Shown piece by piece: positions 9,557 to 19,821 of a DNA stretch of 64,000 nucleotides (its first letter is position 1; each line of letters begins with the position of its first letter). The position numbers were made by a program, and so were the translations under genes. This DNA is from Citrobacter sp. (lineage in GTDB: Bacteria; Pseudomonadota; Gammaproteobacteria; Enterobacterales; Enterobacteriaceae): assembly GCA_019415335.1 (NCBI GenBank), contig DXKH01000054.1:1-64000 (forward strand). The letters run 5' to 3'. Below the pieces are notes generated by a model. That model was not told where the DNA came from, did no database searches, and saw nothing but the letters and a program-made list of their open reading frames with translations.

Positions 9557-10372
9557 TCACACGTTGAAGGGAGCGGTGTTATCCAGCACAGCCTGAATTA
9601 CGTTCAGTGCGCCCTGATGATTGTTGTCATCTGTCTGATAGCGGGAGAGTGCCTTGATACTGTCGGTGGCATTCGCCATGGCGAAAGAGTAGTGCGCCAT
9701 TTTCAACATTTCCGCATCATTGCCGCTGTCGCCAATGGCGACCACTTCTTTCGGTGAAAGGTTCCAGCGTTTCAGCAACCGGCTAATGCCATTGGCTTTG
9801 TGGAGTCCGGGAATGATCAGATCGATAAAGCCGAAACCGCTGGTCACGGGTTTCATAATGCCGTCCAGCGCCGTATGCAGGTGATCGATAACCAGCGGGA
9901 TCTGCTGGTCCGGTAGATTCAGCGAAAACTTAAACAGCACGTCGTCGATGTCGTGATAGTCCTTCACCGGCTTCAGGCGGTGGTAGTGCTTTGACATGAG
10001 TGCAACAAAGGACTCCGGCGCGTCTTCACTGACGTAAGCGCTTTGCAAACCGCACGCCACAAAGTTGAGCTGTTTATCTTTGAGCAATTCGCCGATCACG
10101 CTCCGTGATTCATGGCGGGTGAGTTCGCCATGAAAAAGCTGTTTGCCATGCTCAAACACCAGCGCGCCGTTTTCGGCAACGAAAGAGATCTCGTCTTTGA
10201 GTTCGGGGAAGAAAGAGATGAGCTGAAAATACTGATTGCCGCTGGCGACGACAAACTCAATGTTGCGTTTCTTTAGCTCGTGGTACTGCGCCATAAAACG
10301 TGCGTGATCGTACTTTTTGGCGTCATTGAGAAAAGTTCCGTCCATATCGGTGACGATAACTTTAACGGTCAT
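9557..10372 (-). CDS. ybiV: Sugar phosphatase YbiV (SupH), HAD superfamily
   Basis: Cof-type HAD phosphatase; the E. coli protein hydrolyses sugar phosphates such as fructose 1-phosphate. The catalytic motif DMDGTFL lies at the N-terminus (nucleophile Asp9, acid/base Asp11), and [10 protein letters not shown] is the C-terminal Mg-binding motif. ATG 10372 is chosen because AGGAGC sits just upstream and it gives 271 aa, the E. coli length. A paralogue, ybjI, lies at 33.2 kb. The CTTTCATTCGAAA box is about 70 bases upstream. Confidence 0.93.
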   Translation of the reverse strand: MTVKVIVTDMDGTFLNDAKKYDHARFMAQYHELKKRNIEFVVASGNQYFQLISFFPELKDEISFVAENGALVFEHGKQLFHGELTRHESRSVIGELLKDKQLNFVACGLQSAYVSEDAPESFVALMSKHYHRLKPVKDYHDIDDVLFKFSLNLPDQQIPLVIDHLHTALDGIMKPVTSGFGFIDLIIPGLHKANGISRLLKRWNLSPKEVVAIGDSGNDAEMLKMAHYSFAMANATDSIKALSRYQTDDNNHQGALNVIQAVLDNTAPFNV

Positions 10373-10441
10373 ATAAAGCTCCTGGCTCAAAACTGCGACC
10401 AGAAACATTTTAATAACAATGTGACCTAAAGCACAAATTTA

Positions 10442-10454
10442 TTTCGAATGAAAG
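10442..10454. promoter_or_regulatory. CTTTCATTCGAAA box, ybiV
   Basis: TTTCGAATGAAAG on the plus strand, the exact reverse complement of the 13-base box at ybiU and ybiY. It lies upstream of ybiV and before the BIME that separates ybiV from ybiW. Confidence 0.58.
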
Positions 10455-10471
10455 CGGTGGTAGGGGATGTG

Positions 10472-10558
10472 AAGGCCGGATAAGGCGTTCACGCCGTCAT
10501 CCGGCAGGAACGCTGCATCATTGCCGGATGGCGACACATCAGCGTCTCATCCGGCCTG
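10472..10558. repeat. REP/BIME element
   Basis: Two palindromic units: GGCCGGATAAGGCG paired with CGCCGTCATCCGGC, then TTGCCGGATGGCGAC paired with a TCATCCGGCCT arm. This is the usual enterobacterial BIME layout, between the 3' end of ybiW and the ybiV promoter. Confidence 0.85.
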
Positions 10559-10567
10559 AGGGGCAAA

Positions 10568-13000
10568 TTACAACATATGTTCAGTACGGGCGATAATATC
10601 GTCCTGCGCGTCTGGTGAAAGCGCGGTGAAGAAGGCGGAATAACCGGCCACACGGACCACCAGATCACGATACTGATCCGGGTGCTTTTTCGCCTCCAGC
10701 AGGGTTTCGCGCGACACGATGTTGTACTGAATGTGCCAGCCTTTGTGCTCTTCAAAGAAGGTCCGCAGCAGAATCATCAGTTTCTGTTTGTCAGACTCAT
10801 TCTCCAGCGTTGCCGGGTTCAGCTTCTGGTTCAATAGCACGCCGCCCAGAATCGAACCGGTAGGCAGTTTGCCGACGGAACCAATCACTGCGGTTGGACC
10901 CAGATGGTCAGTACCGGATGCCGGGCTTGCCCCTTCAGCCAGCGGGGTATGCGCTTTACGACCATCCGGTGTCGCCATGGTTGCCGCGCCAAACGGCACG
11001 TTTGCCGAGATAGACGAGGTGCCCGCGTAGTAATTACCGCCGACCGGGCCGCGTCCGTAACGCGGGTTATGGTACTGCTTCAGTTCATCGATATAGGTCT
11101 GATAAGCACGAGCCAGCAGGGTGTCGACGGTGTCATCATCGTTGCCATACTTCGGCGCGCCGTTGATTAAACGCTGGCGCAACTGCTCGTGGGTCAGACC
11201 GTCAAAATCATCGGCCAGTGCCGCCGCCAGCTGTTGCTGACCGATGGCTCCCTGTTCAAAGACCAGTTTTTTCACCGCGGCCAGGCTGTTGCCGAGATTG
11301 GCGATACCGACCTGCAAGCCGGATACCCAGTCATACTTCGCCCCACCTTGCTTAATGCTCTTCGCCCGCTCAATGCAGTCGTCCACCAGCGCGGAGCAGA
11401 GAATATCGTGTACGTTCTCTTCCAGCATGGTGTCGACCACATATTCAATCTCAATCGATTTGCGCGTGTAGTAGCGGATCTGGGTATCCCACGCCGCCAT
11501 CACCTCATCGAAATTGTCGAAGTTACCGGCGGAAAGCGCTTTTTCCTGCGGCAGGAAGACTTTTCCGCTGGTAGCGTCACGACCGCCTTCCAGCGCGGCC
11601 AGCATTACGCGGGCAAAGTTGATAAAGCTCATGCCGGTGCAGCGGTAGCCCCACTTGCCGCCCACGGCGGTTTCGATGCAGCCAATCGCCGCGTAATCGT
11701 AGGCGTCCTGCGGCTCAATACCGAGTTTGATGAATTCCGGGATCACAATTTCGTCGTTGTTAAAGGCCGGCATGCCAAAGCCACAACGGATCACCTGTAC
11801 ACAGGCATCTAGGAAGTCATTGCTCATCCCGGCGTGATAACGCACGCTGAGGTTAGGCTGGGTGGAACGCAGACGACCGCAGGATTCAAGGATCGCGTAA
11901 GAAAGCGGATTGACCGCATCCAGCGGCTGACCGTTGACCAGGTTTTGTCCGCCAATGGTGACGTTCTGATACAACGGGCTGCCTGCGGAAGCCTTAGAGT
12001 GCGAGCCGGAGCGGATTTTGTTCACTTCCAGCAGCTTCAGCCAGCAACTGTGCAGGAGTTCAATCGCGTGTTCGCGGTCCAGCGACGGGTTCAACTCCAC
12101 GTCACGGCGATAGTACGGATAAAGATACTGGTCCATGCGCCCGAACGACACCGAGTGACCGTTGGACTCAATTTGCAGAATCAACTGGATGAAGTAGCAC
12201 AGTTGCAGCGCCTGCCAGAACGTCTGCGGCGGCTGGTGGGCAATCAGATCGCAGTTTTCCGCCATCGCCAGCAGTTCGTTACGACGGCTGATGCGAGTCT
12301 CTTCGCTCGCCATTTTACGCGCCAGTTCGGCGAAGCGGGCAATGTGGTCGCTGACGGCAACCAGCACAATATCAATGGCTTTCAGAAACTGTTCGCCATG
12401 CAGATCGTCGAGAACGGTCAGGTTAATGCGTGAACGGCGCTCCGCGACTTTTTCCCGCAGGCCGTCGATGCCTTTTTCCAGCAGCAGCGGGAAGTTCACC
12501 GCCAGGTGCGCGTCGCCAGAGGTCATGTTGCCTTCGGCTTTGATAATACCGGTTTCCAGTAACCCTTTTTGCTCATCGGTAAACATGCCGTAGCAGCGGT
12601 CCTGAACGGTCTGGCCGCGCCACCACGGGCAGACCGCATGCAACACGCGCTTATTCTCTTCACTGACCGCAAAACCGGCCCCCGGTCTGTCCGCCAGATC
12701 GTCGATCTCTTTTTCAATCCACGAGACGGTGTATTCCGGGAAAATCGGCGCAGCGCGCACTTCGCTTGCCTGGTTGCCGATGATCAGTTCGTCGTGTTTG
12801 ATCCAGATGGTTCGTTGTGCCAGATGATGCGCCAGTGCCAGTGCGCGGCGGACCGGAATCGGCTTGTCCAGATGCTGCTGATACATTTCGGTGTAATGCT
12901 GCGCACGTTCGGTACAGACTGGCGGTTTCACGATGTGCACCAGCGCGGTTTTGTGCGCTTTGATGCGGTCGCTGAGCGTATCCAGTTTCAGTTGGGTCAT
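10568..13000 (-). CDS. ybiW: Glycyl-radical enzyme YbiW/PflF (PFL-like)
   Basis: Oxygen-sensitive glycyl-radical enzyme, 810 aa. The radical glycine is Gly786 in VRVAGYSAFF. The active-site Cys is single, Cys441 in GCIETAVGG, with Glu443. Pyruvate formate-lyase has two adjacent Cys, so this looks more like the glycerol/diol dehydratase-type eliminases than true PFL. The substrate of E. coli YbiW is not firmly known. It follows its activase gene ybiY on the same transcript with a 4-base gap, so the pair is made together. Confidence 0.92.
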   Translation of the reverse strand: MTQLKLDTLSDRIKAHKTALVHIVKPPVCTERAQHYTEMYQQHLDKPIPVRRALALAHHLAQRTIWIKHDELIIGNQASEVRAAPIFPEYTVSWIEKEIDDLADRPGAGFAVSEENKRVLHAVCPWWRGQTVQDRCYGMFTDEQKGLLETGIIKAEGNMTSGDAHLAVNFPLLLEKGIDGLREKVAERRSRINLTVLDDLHGEQFLKAIDIVLVAVSDHIARFAELARKMASEETRISRRNELLAMAENCDLIAHQPPQTFWQALQLCYFIQLILQIESNGHSVSFGRMDQYLYPYYRRDVELNPSLDREHAIELLHSCWLKLLEVNKIRSGSHSKASAGSPLYQNVTIGGQNLVNGQPLDAVNPLSYAILESCGRLRSTQPNLSVRYHAGMSNDFLDACVQVIRCGFGMPAFNNDEIVIPEFIKLGIEPQDAYDYAAIGCIETAVGGKWGYRCTGMSFINFARVMLAALEGGRDATSGKVFLPQEKALSAGNFDNFDEVMAAWDTQIRYYTRKSIEIEYVVDTMLEENVHDILCSALVDDCIERAKSIKQGGAKYDWVSGLQVGIANLGNSLAAVKKLVFEQGAIGQQQLAAALADDFDGLTHEQLRQRLINGAPKYGNDDDTVDTLLARAYQTYIDELKQYHNPRYGRGPVGGNYYAGTSSISANVPFGAATMATPDGRKAHTPLAEGASPASGTDHLGPTAVIGSVGKLPTGSILGGVLLNQKLNPATLENESDKQKLMILLRTFFEEHKGWHIQYNIVSRETLLEAKKHPDQYRDLVVRVAGYSAFFTALSPDAQDDIIARTEHML

Positions 13001-13004
13001 GGGA

Positions 13005-13904
13005 TTATCCTCGTAAAGTCGCGGTCAAACCTTTCGTGCAGGCGTACTGCTGCGCAAAGGCGAGCAGATCGGGTGCATCCAGCGGCTTATCCGGCGCGTT
13101 GTAGGGTTGGCTGAGTAAGTGGTATTTGTTGATGCCCAACGTGTGGTAGGGCAGAAAGTGAATCTCGCCAACATGCAGTTCATCGGCGGCAAAATCGGTA
13201 ATTGCTTTAATGGCCTCTTCATCAGCGTTAAACCCCTGAACCAGCGGAACGCGGATGATGATTTTTTTCCCGGCAGCGGCGAGCGTTTTCAGGTTTTCCA
13301 GCACGCGTGATGCGCTGCCATCCGTCCATTGCTTAAACGGCGCGTCGGCAACGTGTTTCAAATCCGCAAGGAACAGATCGATCCAGGGCAATGAAGGTTC
13401 AATGTATTTCCACGGTACATGCAGACAGGTTTCAACCGCGGTATGAATGCCCGCCTCGTGGCTGGCTTTAAACAGTGATGCGGCCAGCTCCGGCTGCATA
13501 AACGGTTCGCCGCCCGACAGCGTAATGCCACCGCCGCTGCGGTCATAAAACGGTTTATCGCGCAGGACGGCGGCCATTATCTCATCCACGCTTTTGATTT
13601 CGCCGCAGACGGTAAGCGCCTGAGTGGGACAACAGTCGGTCAGGCTGGCGAGATGCGCGTCAGTGAGTTTTTCACGATGGATAAGGAGGCCATTCAGCGC
13701 ACGCTCGATAACGCCTGGTGCCGCCTGGACGCAAAGCTCGCAGCCTTCGAGGCACAGGCGTGCGTCAAACAGCAGATCCTGCGTGCGTGCCCGGCTTTCC
13801 GGATTCTGACACCAGCGACAGCCCAGAGAGCATCCTTTAAGGAACACCACGGTACGGATACCGGGGCCATCGTGTGTAGAATAGCGCTGAATATTGAAAA
13901 TCAT
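13005..13904 (-). CDS. ybiY: Glycyl-radical enzyme activase YbiY (radical SAM)
   Basis: Radical SAM enzyme that would install the glycyl radical on YbiW. It has CxxxCxxC in [12 protein letters not shown] for the SAM cluster, then an extra Cys-rich stretch (CLEGCELC and [12 protein letters not shown]) for ferredoxin-like clusters, as in glycerol dehydratase activases. [11 protein letters not shown] is the SAM-binding GGE-type motif. ATG 13904 (begins MIFNIQRYS) is preceded by GAGG and gives 299 aa; the frame opens further upstream at 13973, but that part is not conserved in my memory of E. coli YbiY. First gene of the ybiY-ybiW operon. Confidence 0.92.
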   Translation of the reverse strand: MIFNIQRYSTHDGPGIRTVVFLKGCSLGCRWCQNPESRARTQDLLFDARLCLEGCELCVQAAPGVIERALNGLLIHREKLTDAHLASLTDCCPTQALTVCGEIKSVDEIMAAVLRDKPFYDRSGGGITLSGGEPFMQPELAASLFKASHEAGIHTAVETCLHVPWKYIEPSLPWIDLFLADLKHVADAPFKQWTDGSASRVLENLKTLAAAGKKIIIRVPLVQGFNADEEAIKAITDFAADELHVGEIHFLPYHTLGINKYHLLSQPYNAPDKPLDAPDLLAFAQQYACTKGLTATLRG

Positions 13905-13936
13905 AAACGGCCTCTTTTGTTTCGTATAAAGATTAA

Positions 13937-13958
13937 ATAACTTTCGAATGAAAGTTAT
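13937..13958. promoter_or_regulatory. Palindromic operator-like box, ybiY-ybiW
   Basis: ATAACTTTC (13937-13945), a GAAT spacer, then GAAAGTTAT (13950-13958): a perfect 9-bp inverted repeat containing the shared 13-base box. It overlaps a plausible minus-strand promoter (TTTCAT, 17 bases, TTTATA at 13925-13930), so a bound protein would block ybiY-ybiW. This is the most symmetrical of the four copies. Confidence 0.62.
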
Positions 13959-13959
13959 G

Positions 13960-13973
13960 TTGACGTGCATCAA
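13960..13973. promoter_or_regulatory. FNR-like site
   Basis: TTGAC-GTGC-ATCAA matches the FNR consensus TTGAT-N4-ATCAA with one mismatch. It sits between ybiY and fsaA, roughly 48 bases upstream of the predicted ybiY start of transcription. Anaerobic activation would suit an oxygen-sensitive glycyl-radical enzyme. Confidence 0.5.
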
Positions 13974-14035
13974 CTAACAGAAAGGTTTTGCCGTGGTATC
14001 TTTCATTTATGCTAACGAGTCATTGAGGAATGATT

Positions 14036-14698
14036 ATGGAACTCTATCTGGATACGTCCGACGTTGACGCGGTGAAAGCGCTGGCGCGAATTTTCCCGCT
14101 GGCGGGCGTGACCACTAACCCGAGTATTGTTGCGGCGGGTAAAAAGCCGCTGGACGTCTTACTGCCACAATTGCATGAAGCGATGGGAGGACAGGGGCGT
14201 CTGTTTGCCCAGGTAATGGCGACAACGGCGGAAGGGATGGTGAGCGATGCACGCAAACTTCGTGGGATCATGCCTGATATCGTGGTGAAAGTGCCGGTCA
14301 CGGCAGAAGGTCTTGCGGCGATCAAACGGCTAAAAGAGGAAGGTATCCCGACGCTGGGAACGGCGGTGTACGGTGCGGCGCAAGGCCTGCTGTCGGCGCT
14401 GGCGGGGGCAGAGTATGTTGCGCCTTACGTCAACCGCGTGGATGCGCAGGGCGGCGACGGTATTCAGACCGTCACCGATTTGCAGAATTTACTGAAGATG
14501 CATGCGCCGCATGCCAAAGTGCTGGCCGCCAGTTTCAAGACTCCGCGTCAGGCGCTGGATTGCCTGCTGGTGGGCTGTGAATCCATCACCTTACCGCTGG
14601 ACGTTGCCCAACAGTTGATTAGCTCTCCGGCTGTCGATGCGGCGGTGGCGAAGTTTGAACACGACTGGCAGAGTGCCTTTGGGCGAACCTCTATCTGA
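14036..14698 (+). CDS. fsaA: Fructose-6-phosphate aldolase FsaA
   Basis: Class I aldolase of the transaldolase family that cleaves fructose 6-phosphate to dihydroxyacetone and glyceraldehyde 3-phosphate. The Schiff-base lysine is Lys85 in [10 protein letters not shown] 14036 gives 220 aa, the E. coli length; the in-frame ATG at 14030 is too near the GAGGA ribosome site. Divergent from ybiY. The half-site CTTTCATT at 14000-14007 lies upstream, but without the CGAA half. Confidence 0.96.
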   Translation: MELYLDTSDVDAVKALARIFPLAGVTTNPSIVAAGKKPLDVLLPQLHEAMGGQGRLFAQVMATTAEGMVSDARKLRGIMPDIVVKVPVTAEGLAAIKRLKEEGIPTLGTAVYGAAQGLLSALAGAEYVAPYVNRVDAQGGDGIQTVTDLQNLLKMHAPHAKVLAASFKTPRQALDCLLVGCESITLPLDVAQQLISSPAVDAAVAKFEHDWQSAFGRTSI

Positions 14699-14705
14699 TC
14701 GGTTC

Positions 14706-14785
14706 CAGGCCGGATAAGCGCAGTGCCAACAGGCAACGGCGGTGCAGATTGCCGGATGGCGGCATTGCCTTATCCGGTCTGGAAA
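14706..14785. repeat. REP/BIME element
   Basis: AGGCCGGATAAGCGC, then a middle arm, then TTGCCGGATGGCGG and CCTTATCCGGTCT. This is a paired REP arrangement between the convergent fsaA and moeB genes. Confidence 0.85.
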
Positions 14786-14790
14786 CCTGG

Positions 14791-15549
14791 TTAAGCTGAT
14801 GCTGTTCCACACACCTCGCAGCCCGGATTACGCATCAGCTTCATTTCGCGGAACTGGCAGGTCATGGCATCGTACATGACGATTTTCCCTGAGGCAGGCT
14901 GACCATAATGCGCCAGCAGCTTTATCGCTTCCATCGCCTGGAGCGATCCTATCACCCCAATCAGCGGTGCCATCACCCCCGCTTCCACGCAGGTTAACGC
15001 ATTCTCACCAAACAGACGGCTCAGGCAGCGATAACAGGGCTCACCTTCTTTATAAGTAAAGACAGTGACCTGACCTTCCATGCGGATCGCCGCGCCAGAA
15101 ATCAGCGGGATTTTTGCCGCGAAACAACCGGCATTGAGCTGATTGCGAATCGCGACGTTATCGGTACAGTCCAGCACCAGATCATGCCCGGCGATGAGTG
15201 CCCGAAGGGCGGTCTCATCCAGCAGCGCATTAACCGGAGTGATAGTGACATGCGGATTAATGCGGCTCAGTGCCGCCTGCGCCGACACCACTTTCGGCTG
15301 GTCGAGAGTCGCATCGCTGTGCAGCGTCTGGCGCTGTAGATTCGACAGCGATACGGTGTCGAAATCGAGCAGCGTCAGGTGGCCGACGCCGGCGCTTGCC
15401 AGATACTGCGAGGAGGCGCAGCCCAGCCCACCGAGGCCGACAACCAGTACCCTGGCTTCCTTCAGCGCTTCCTGCCCGTCGAAGTCAAAGCCGCGCAGAA
15501 TGATCTGTCGGTTGTAGCGCAGCATCTCCTGATCGCTGAGTTCTGCCAT
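14791..15549 (-). CDS. moeB: Molybdopterin-synthase adenylyltransferase MoeB
   Basis: E1-like ThiF-family enzyme that adenylates the C-terminal glycine of MoaD in molybdopterin synthesis. The nucleotide-binding motif VVGLGGLG lies near residue 40. Zn-binding CxxC pairs occur in CYRC and near the C-terminus in CEVC. ATG 15549 is chosen because it overlaps the moeA stop by one base (TGATG), indicating translational coupling, and matches the E. coli start [10 protein letters not shown]. The longer frame to 15594 lies inside moeA. Confidence 0.96.
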   Translation of the reverse strand: MAELSDQEMLRYNRQIILRGFDFDGQEALKEARVLVVGLGGLGCASSQYLASAGVGHLTLLDFDTVSLSNLQRQTLHSDATLDQPKVVSAQAALSRINPHVTITPVNALLDETALRALIAGHDLVLDCTDNVAIRNQLNAGCFAAKIPLISGAAIRMEGQVTVFTYKEGEPCYRCLSRLFGENALTCVEAGVMAPLIGVIGSLQAMEAIKLLAHYGQPASGKIVMYDAMTCQFREMKLMRNPGCEVCGTASA

Positions 15550-16784
15550 CACAGGCCTCCGAACAGTGCGTTGAAGGGCTCGACTTCCACCCATTCACCA
15601 GCGTCGACGTTACCGCGATCGCGCTCCAGCACAATGAAGCAGTTGCCCTGACTGAAGGAACTGAAAATATGTGAACCCTGATGGCCCGTGGTGCTCACTT
15701 CCAGTTCGCCGTTGGCGGTTCGCTGTAGCATACCGCGCTGGAAATCAAGGCGTCCCGGCGTTTTCTTCAGCCGTGAGGCGGTACGTACTCGCTGGCGCGC
15801 AGGCAATCCGCTGGCCGTATTGCCGCTCAGTTTCGCCAGCAGTGGCTGAACCAACTGGTAGAAGGTGAGCGCCGCTGACACCGGATTACCCGGCAGCCCG
15901 CAGAACCAGCTGTTGCTCAGTTTGCCGAAGGCGAACGGTTTGCCCGGTTTGATTGCCAGTTTCCAGAAGGCGATTTCGCCCAGCTCTTCAAGAATGGTTT
16001 TGGTGTAATCCGCTTCACCGACGGACACGCCGCCGGAGCTAATCACCACATCCGCCTGACTGTCAGCTTCGATAAACGCCGTGCGCAGGGCGTGCGGGTC
16101 ATCGCGGATGATGCCTAAATTAATCACGTCGCAACCCAACTGTTGCAGCATCAGGTGCACGGTCAGGCGGTTGGTATCATAAATCTGACCTTCGCCGAGC
16201 GGTTGACCGGGCAGTTGCAGCTCATCACCGGTCGAGAACAGCGCGACGCGAACTTTACGCACCACCTGGACGTCGGCAATGCCGAGCGATGCCAGTACCG
16301 GCAGTTCGCCAGTCGTCAGACGCGTACCGGCTGGGAAAACCACCGCATTTTGCCTGATGTCTTCGCCGCGATGACGGATGTTTTGCCCGGCGCGGACGTC
16401 GGCGGTAAAACGCACGCCTTCGTCACTCTGTTCCGTCTGCTCCTGCATCACGACAGCGTCACATCCCGCCGGTACCGGCGCACCGGTCATAATGCGAATA
16501 CAACTCCCCGCAGGCCATTCGCCCTGGAACGGCTGACCGGCGAACGCTTTACCGGCGACCGGTAGCGGGTGCCCGCTGGTGAGATCGGCCAGTCGTACCG
16601 CGTAGCCGTCCATCGCCGAGTTATCGAAACCCGGCACGTCCAGCGGCGAAACCACGTCGGTTGCCAGAATACGCCCAAAACACTGCACCAGCGGTAGCGT
16701 CTCGACGGCGGTGAGCGGGGTAACACGCGATAACATTTCGGTAAGCGCCGTTTCCAGCGGCATCAGTCCGGCGGTAAATTCCAT
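15549..16784 (-). CDS. moeA: Molybdopterin molybdenumtransferase MoeA
   Basis: Inserts molybdate into adenylated molybdopterin, the last common step of molybdenum cofactor synthesis. The 411-aa length equals E. coli. It has the MoaB/Mog-like central domain (FSTGDEL, DTNRLTV, and [12 protein letters not shown]) and a C-terminal beta domain. First gene of moeA-moeB, with GGAG upstream of the ATG. Confidence 0.96.
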   Translation of the reverse strand: MEFTAGLMPLETALTEMLSRVTPLTAVETLPLVQCFGRILATDVVSPLDVPGFDNSAMDGYAVRLADLTSGHPLPVAGKAFAGQPFQGEWPAGSCIRIMTGAPVPAGCDAVVMQEQTEQSDEGVRFTADVRAGQNIRHRGEDIRQNAVVFPAGTRLTTGELPVLASLGIADVQVVRKVRVALFSTGDELQLPGQPLGEGQIYDTNRLTVHLMLQQLGCDVINLGIIRDDPHALRTAFIEADSQADVVISSGGVSVGEADYTKTILEELGEIAFWKLAIKPGKPFAFGKLSNSWFCGLPGNPVSAALTFYQLVQPLLAKLSGNTASGLPARQRVRTASRLKKTPGRLDFQRGMLQRTANGELEVSTTGHQGSHIFSSFSQGNCFIVLERDRGNVDAGEWVEVEPFNALFGGL

Positions 16785-16969
16785 GAAAACACTCCTGCGG
16801 GGGCAAAATCGAATCCGCCTATTATGTCAGAAAATACGTGGGGACTGTATGCCACCTCGGACTTAGAAAGGGTGTGAATGCTTTACATGCTAATCGCATC
16901 TTTCTATAGTCAAAAATCGAATCAATAAGTCTACAAAATTCTGATATTTGTAGAAGACGGACGACAAAC

Positions 16970-17935
16970 ATGGGCAAAGCAGTTATTGCAATCCACGGCG
17001 GCGCAGGGGCGATTACCCGTGCGCAGATGAGCCAGGAGCAGGAGTTACGCTATATCCAGGCGCTTTCCGACATTGTCGACGCCGGGCAAAAGATGCTGGA
17101 AGCGGGAGAAAGCGCGCTGGACGTGGTCACTGAAGCCGTGCGACTGCTTGAAGAGTGCCCGCTGTTTAATGCCGGGATCGGCGCGGTGTATACGCGCGAC
17201 GAGACCCATGAACTGGATGCCTGCGTCATGGATGGCAATACCCTGGAAGCCGGGGCAGTGGCAGGCGTCAGCCATTTGCGTAACCCGATTCTCGCCGCCC
17301 GACTGGTGATGGAGCGCAGCCCGCATGTCATGTTGATTGGCGCGGGGGCAGAAAAATTTGCGGCTGGTCAGGGTATGGAGTTGGTATCTGCGGATCTCTT
17401 TTCAACGCCTGAACGTTATGAACAACTGCTGGCCGCGCGCTCAAGCGGGGAAACCGTGCTGGATCACAGCGGCGCGCCGCTTGATGAAGGCAAGAAGATG
17501 GGCACCGTGGGCGCGGTCGCGCTGGATGTGCACGGCAATCTGGCGGCGGCGACGTCGACCGGAGGCATGACCAACAAATTACCAGGCCGCGTCGGTGATA
17601 GTCCGCTCGTCGGGGCGGGCTGTTATGCCAATAATGCCAGCGTAGCCGTCTCCTGCACCGGTACCGGCGAAGTGTTTATTCGCGCGCTGGCGGCCTACGA
17701 CATTGCCGCGTTGATGGACTACGGTGGCCTGAGCTTATCGGAGGCCTGCGAGCGGGTGGTAATGGAGAAATTACCGGCGCTGGGCGGGAGTGGCGGGCTG
17801 ATCGCCATCGATCACGAGGGGAATGTGGCCTTACCGTTTAACTGCGAAGGAATGTATCGCGCCTGGGGTTATGCCGGGGATACACCAACAACCGGGATCT
17901 ACCGGGAAAAAGGGGACACCGTTGCCACACAGTGA
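16970..17935 (+). CDS. iaaA: Isoaspartyl peptidase / L-asparaginase IaaA
   Basis: Ntn-hydrolase that self-cleaves before Thr179 (KKMGTV) to give alpha and beta subunits. It removes isoaspartyl residues from dipeptides. The 321-aa length equals E. coli. First gene of the iaaA-gsiABCD operon: its last 14 bases overlap gsiA, so peptide import and breakdown are co-expressed. Confidence 0.95.
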   Translation: MGKAVIAIHGGAGAITRAQMSQEQELRYIQALSDIVDAGQKMLEAGESALDVVTEAVRLLEECPLFNAGIGAVYTRDETHELDACVMDGNTLEAGAVAGVSHLRNPILAARLVMERSPHVMLIGAGAEKFAAGQGMELVSADLFSTPERYEQLLAARSSGETVLDHSGAPLDEGKKMGTVGAVALDVHGNLAAATSTGGMTNKLPGRVGDSPLVGAGCYANNASVAVSCTGTGEVFIRALAAYDIAALMDYGGLSLSEACERVVMEKLPALGGSGGLIAIDHEGNVALPFNCEGMYRAWGYAGDTPTTGIYREKGDTVATQ

Positions 17936-19793
17936 TGCGCTTGACGTCAGCGACGTGCTGGCGGTCAGCAATCTGAATATTACCTTTCAACAGGACCAGC
18001 AGCGCACTGAGGCGGTGCGAAACCTGTCGTTTCGTCTCAAGCGCGGCGAGACGCTGGCGATTGTCGGTGAATCCGGTTCAGGAAAATCGGTCACCGCGCT
18101 GTCGCTGATGCGACTGATTGAACAGTCGGGTGGCGAGGTTCAGTGCGAGCAGATGTTGCTGCGTCGTCGGAACCGCGAGGTGATTGAGCTAGGCGAACAG
18201 AGCACCTCGCAGCTTCAGCGAGTGCGGGGTGCCGATATCGCCATGATCTTCCAGGAACCGATGACGTCGCTCAATCCGGTGTTTACCGTGGGTGAGCAGA
18301 TCGCCGAGTCCATTCGCCTGCATCAAGGGGCGGGACGTGAAGAGGCGATGGAGGAGGCCAGGCGGATGCTCGATCAGGTCCGCATCCCGGAGGCGAAAGC
18401 GATCCTATCACGTTATCCCCATCAGCTTTCCGGCGGTATGCGCCAGCGAGTGATGATTGCGATGGCGCTCTCGTGTCGCCCGGCGGTGCTGATTGCCGAT
18501 GAACCGACGACCGCGCTGGACGTCACGATTCAGGCGCAGATCCTGCAACTGATCAAAGTCCTGCAACAAGAGATGTCGATGGGGGTGATTTTCATCACTC
18601 ATGACATGGGCGTGGTGGCGGATGTCGCCGATCGTGTGCTGGTGATGTATCAGGGCGAAGGGGTGGAGACCGGCACTGTGGAACAGGTTTTCCGCTCGCC
18701 GCAGCATCCTTACACGCAGTCGTTATTAGCGGCGGTACCGCAACTCGGGGCGATGAAAGGCCTCCCTTATCCGCGCCGCTTCCCGTTGATCTCTCTGAAC
18801 GCACCGGAAAAGCATGAGCGACCGATCGATCAAAATACGGTGGTCGAGGGTGAGCCCATTTTGCAGGTACGCAACCTGGTGACGCGTTTTCCTTTACGTA
18901 GCGGCATTCTGAATCGGGTAACCCGCGAAGTGCACGCGGTGGAACATGTCAGCTTTGATCTCTGGCCCGGCGAGACGCTGTCGCTGGTTGGCGAGTCGGG
19001 CTGCGGCAAATCCACGACCGGACGTGCGCTACTGCGACTGGTGGAATCGCAGTCCGGGGAGATTATTTTTGACGGTCAGCGAATCGATACGCTGTCCGAC
19101 AGTCAATTGCAGCCTTTGCGCCGCAATATTCAGTTTATTTTTCAGGATCCGTACGCCTCGCTCGACCCACGGCAGACCGTGGGGTATTCCATCATGGAGC
19201 CGCTGCGCGTCCACGGGTTGTTGCAGGGTAAAGCGGCGGCCAATCGCGTGGCGTGGCTGCTGGAGCGTGTCGGATTGAAACCTGAACATGCGTGGCGTTA
19301 CCCGCATGAGTTTTCCGGCGGACAGCGCCAGCGGATCTGTATTGCCCGCGCGCTGGCGCTCAATCCCAAAGTGATTATTGCCGATGAGTCGGTCTCGGCG
19401 CTGGATGTGTCGATTCGTGGACAAATTATCAACCTGCTGCTCGATTTGCAGCGGGAACTGGGGATCGCCTGGCTGTTCATCTCGCATGATATGGCCGTCG
19501 TTGAGCGAATCAGCCACCGCGTTGCGGTGATGCACATGGGGCAGATCGTGGAGATCGGCCCGCGCGCCGCGCTGTTTGAGGATCCTCAGCATCCGTATAC
19601 CCGTAAGCTTATGGCGGCGGTTCCGGTTGCCGACCCCGGACATCCACGGCCGCAGCGGGTGCTGCTGTCGGACGATCTCCCGAGCAACATATACCGGCGC
19701 GGTGAAGCGCCAGCACCGGTTTCATTGCAGTTAGTCGGGCCCGGACATTATGTCGCGCGTCCACCACGAGAAAATGCGCTATCGCGTTTATAA
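17922..19793 (+). CDS. gsiA: Glutathione ABC transporter ATPase GsiA
   Basis: Fused double ATPase of the dipeptide-type importer that takes up glutathione. Two Walker A motifs are present, GESGSGKS in the first half and GESGCGKST in the second, with signatures LSGGMRQR and FSGGQRQR. The start is TTG at 17922: AGGGG lies just upstream and it gives 623 aa, exactly the E. coli length and N-terminus (PHSD). The frame stays open back to 17823 inside iaaA, but that part is not the real protein. Confidence 0.94.
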   Translation: MPHSDALDVSDVLAVSNLNITFQQDQQRTEAVRNLSFRLKRGETLAIVGESGSGKSVTALSLMRLIEQSGGEVQCEQMLLRRRNREVIELGEQSTSQLQRVRGADIAMIFQEPMTSLNPVFTVGEQIAESIRLHQGAGREEAMEEARRMLDQVRIPEAKAILSRYPHQLSGGMRQRVMIAMALSCRPAVLIADEPTTALDVTIQAQILQLIKVLQQEMSMGVIFITHDMGVVADVADRVLVMYQGEGVETGTVEQVFRSPQHPYTQSLLAAVPQLGAMKGLPYPRRFPLISLNAPEKHERPIDQNTVVEGEPILQVRNLVTRFPLRSGILNRVTREVHAVEHVSFDLWPGETLSLVGESGCGKSTTGRALLRLVESQSGEIIFDGQRIDTLSDSQLQPLRRNIQFIFQDPYASLDPRQTVGYSIMEPLRVHGLLQGKAAANRVAWLLERVGLKPEHAWRYPHEFSGGQRQRICIARALALNPKVIIADESVSALDVSIRGQIINLLLDLQRELGIAWLFISHDMAVVERISHRVAVMHMGQIVEIGPRAALFEDPQHPYTRKLMAAVPVADPGHPRPQRVLLSDDLPSNIYRRGEAPAPVSLQLVGPGHYVARPPRENALSRL

Positions 19794-19821
19794 CATTCAG
19801 GCAGGGTTCAGGAGAAAAAAG

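Noticed and set aside
14000..14007. CTTTCATT in front of fsaA as a fifth copy of the operator box
   Set aside because: Only half of the box is present and the CGAA half is missing; an 8-base match is weak, so it is not counted.
17823..17921. Upstream extension of gsiA within iaaA
   Set aside because: The TTG at 17922 has a ribosome site and gives exactly the E. coli length; the extension is merely open frame inside iaaA.
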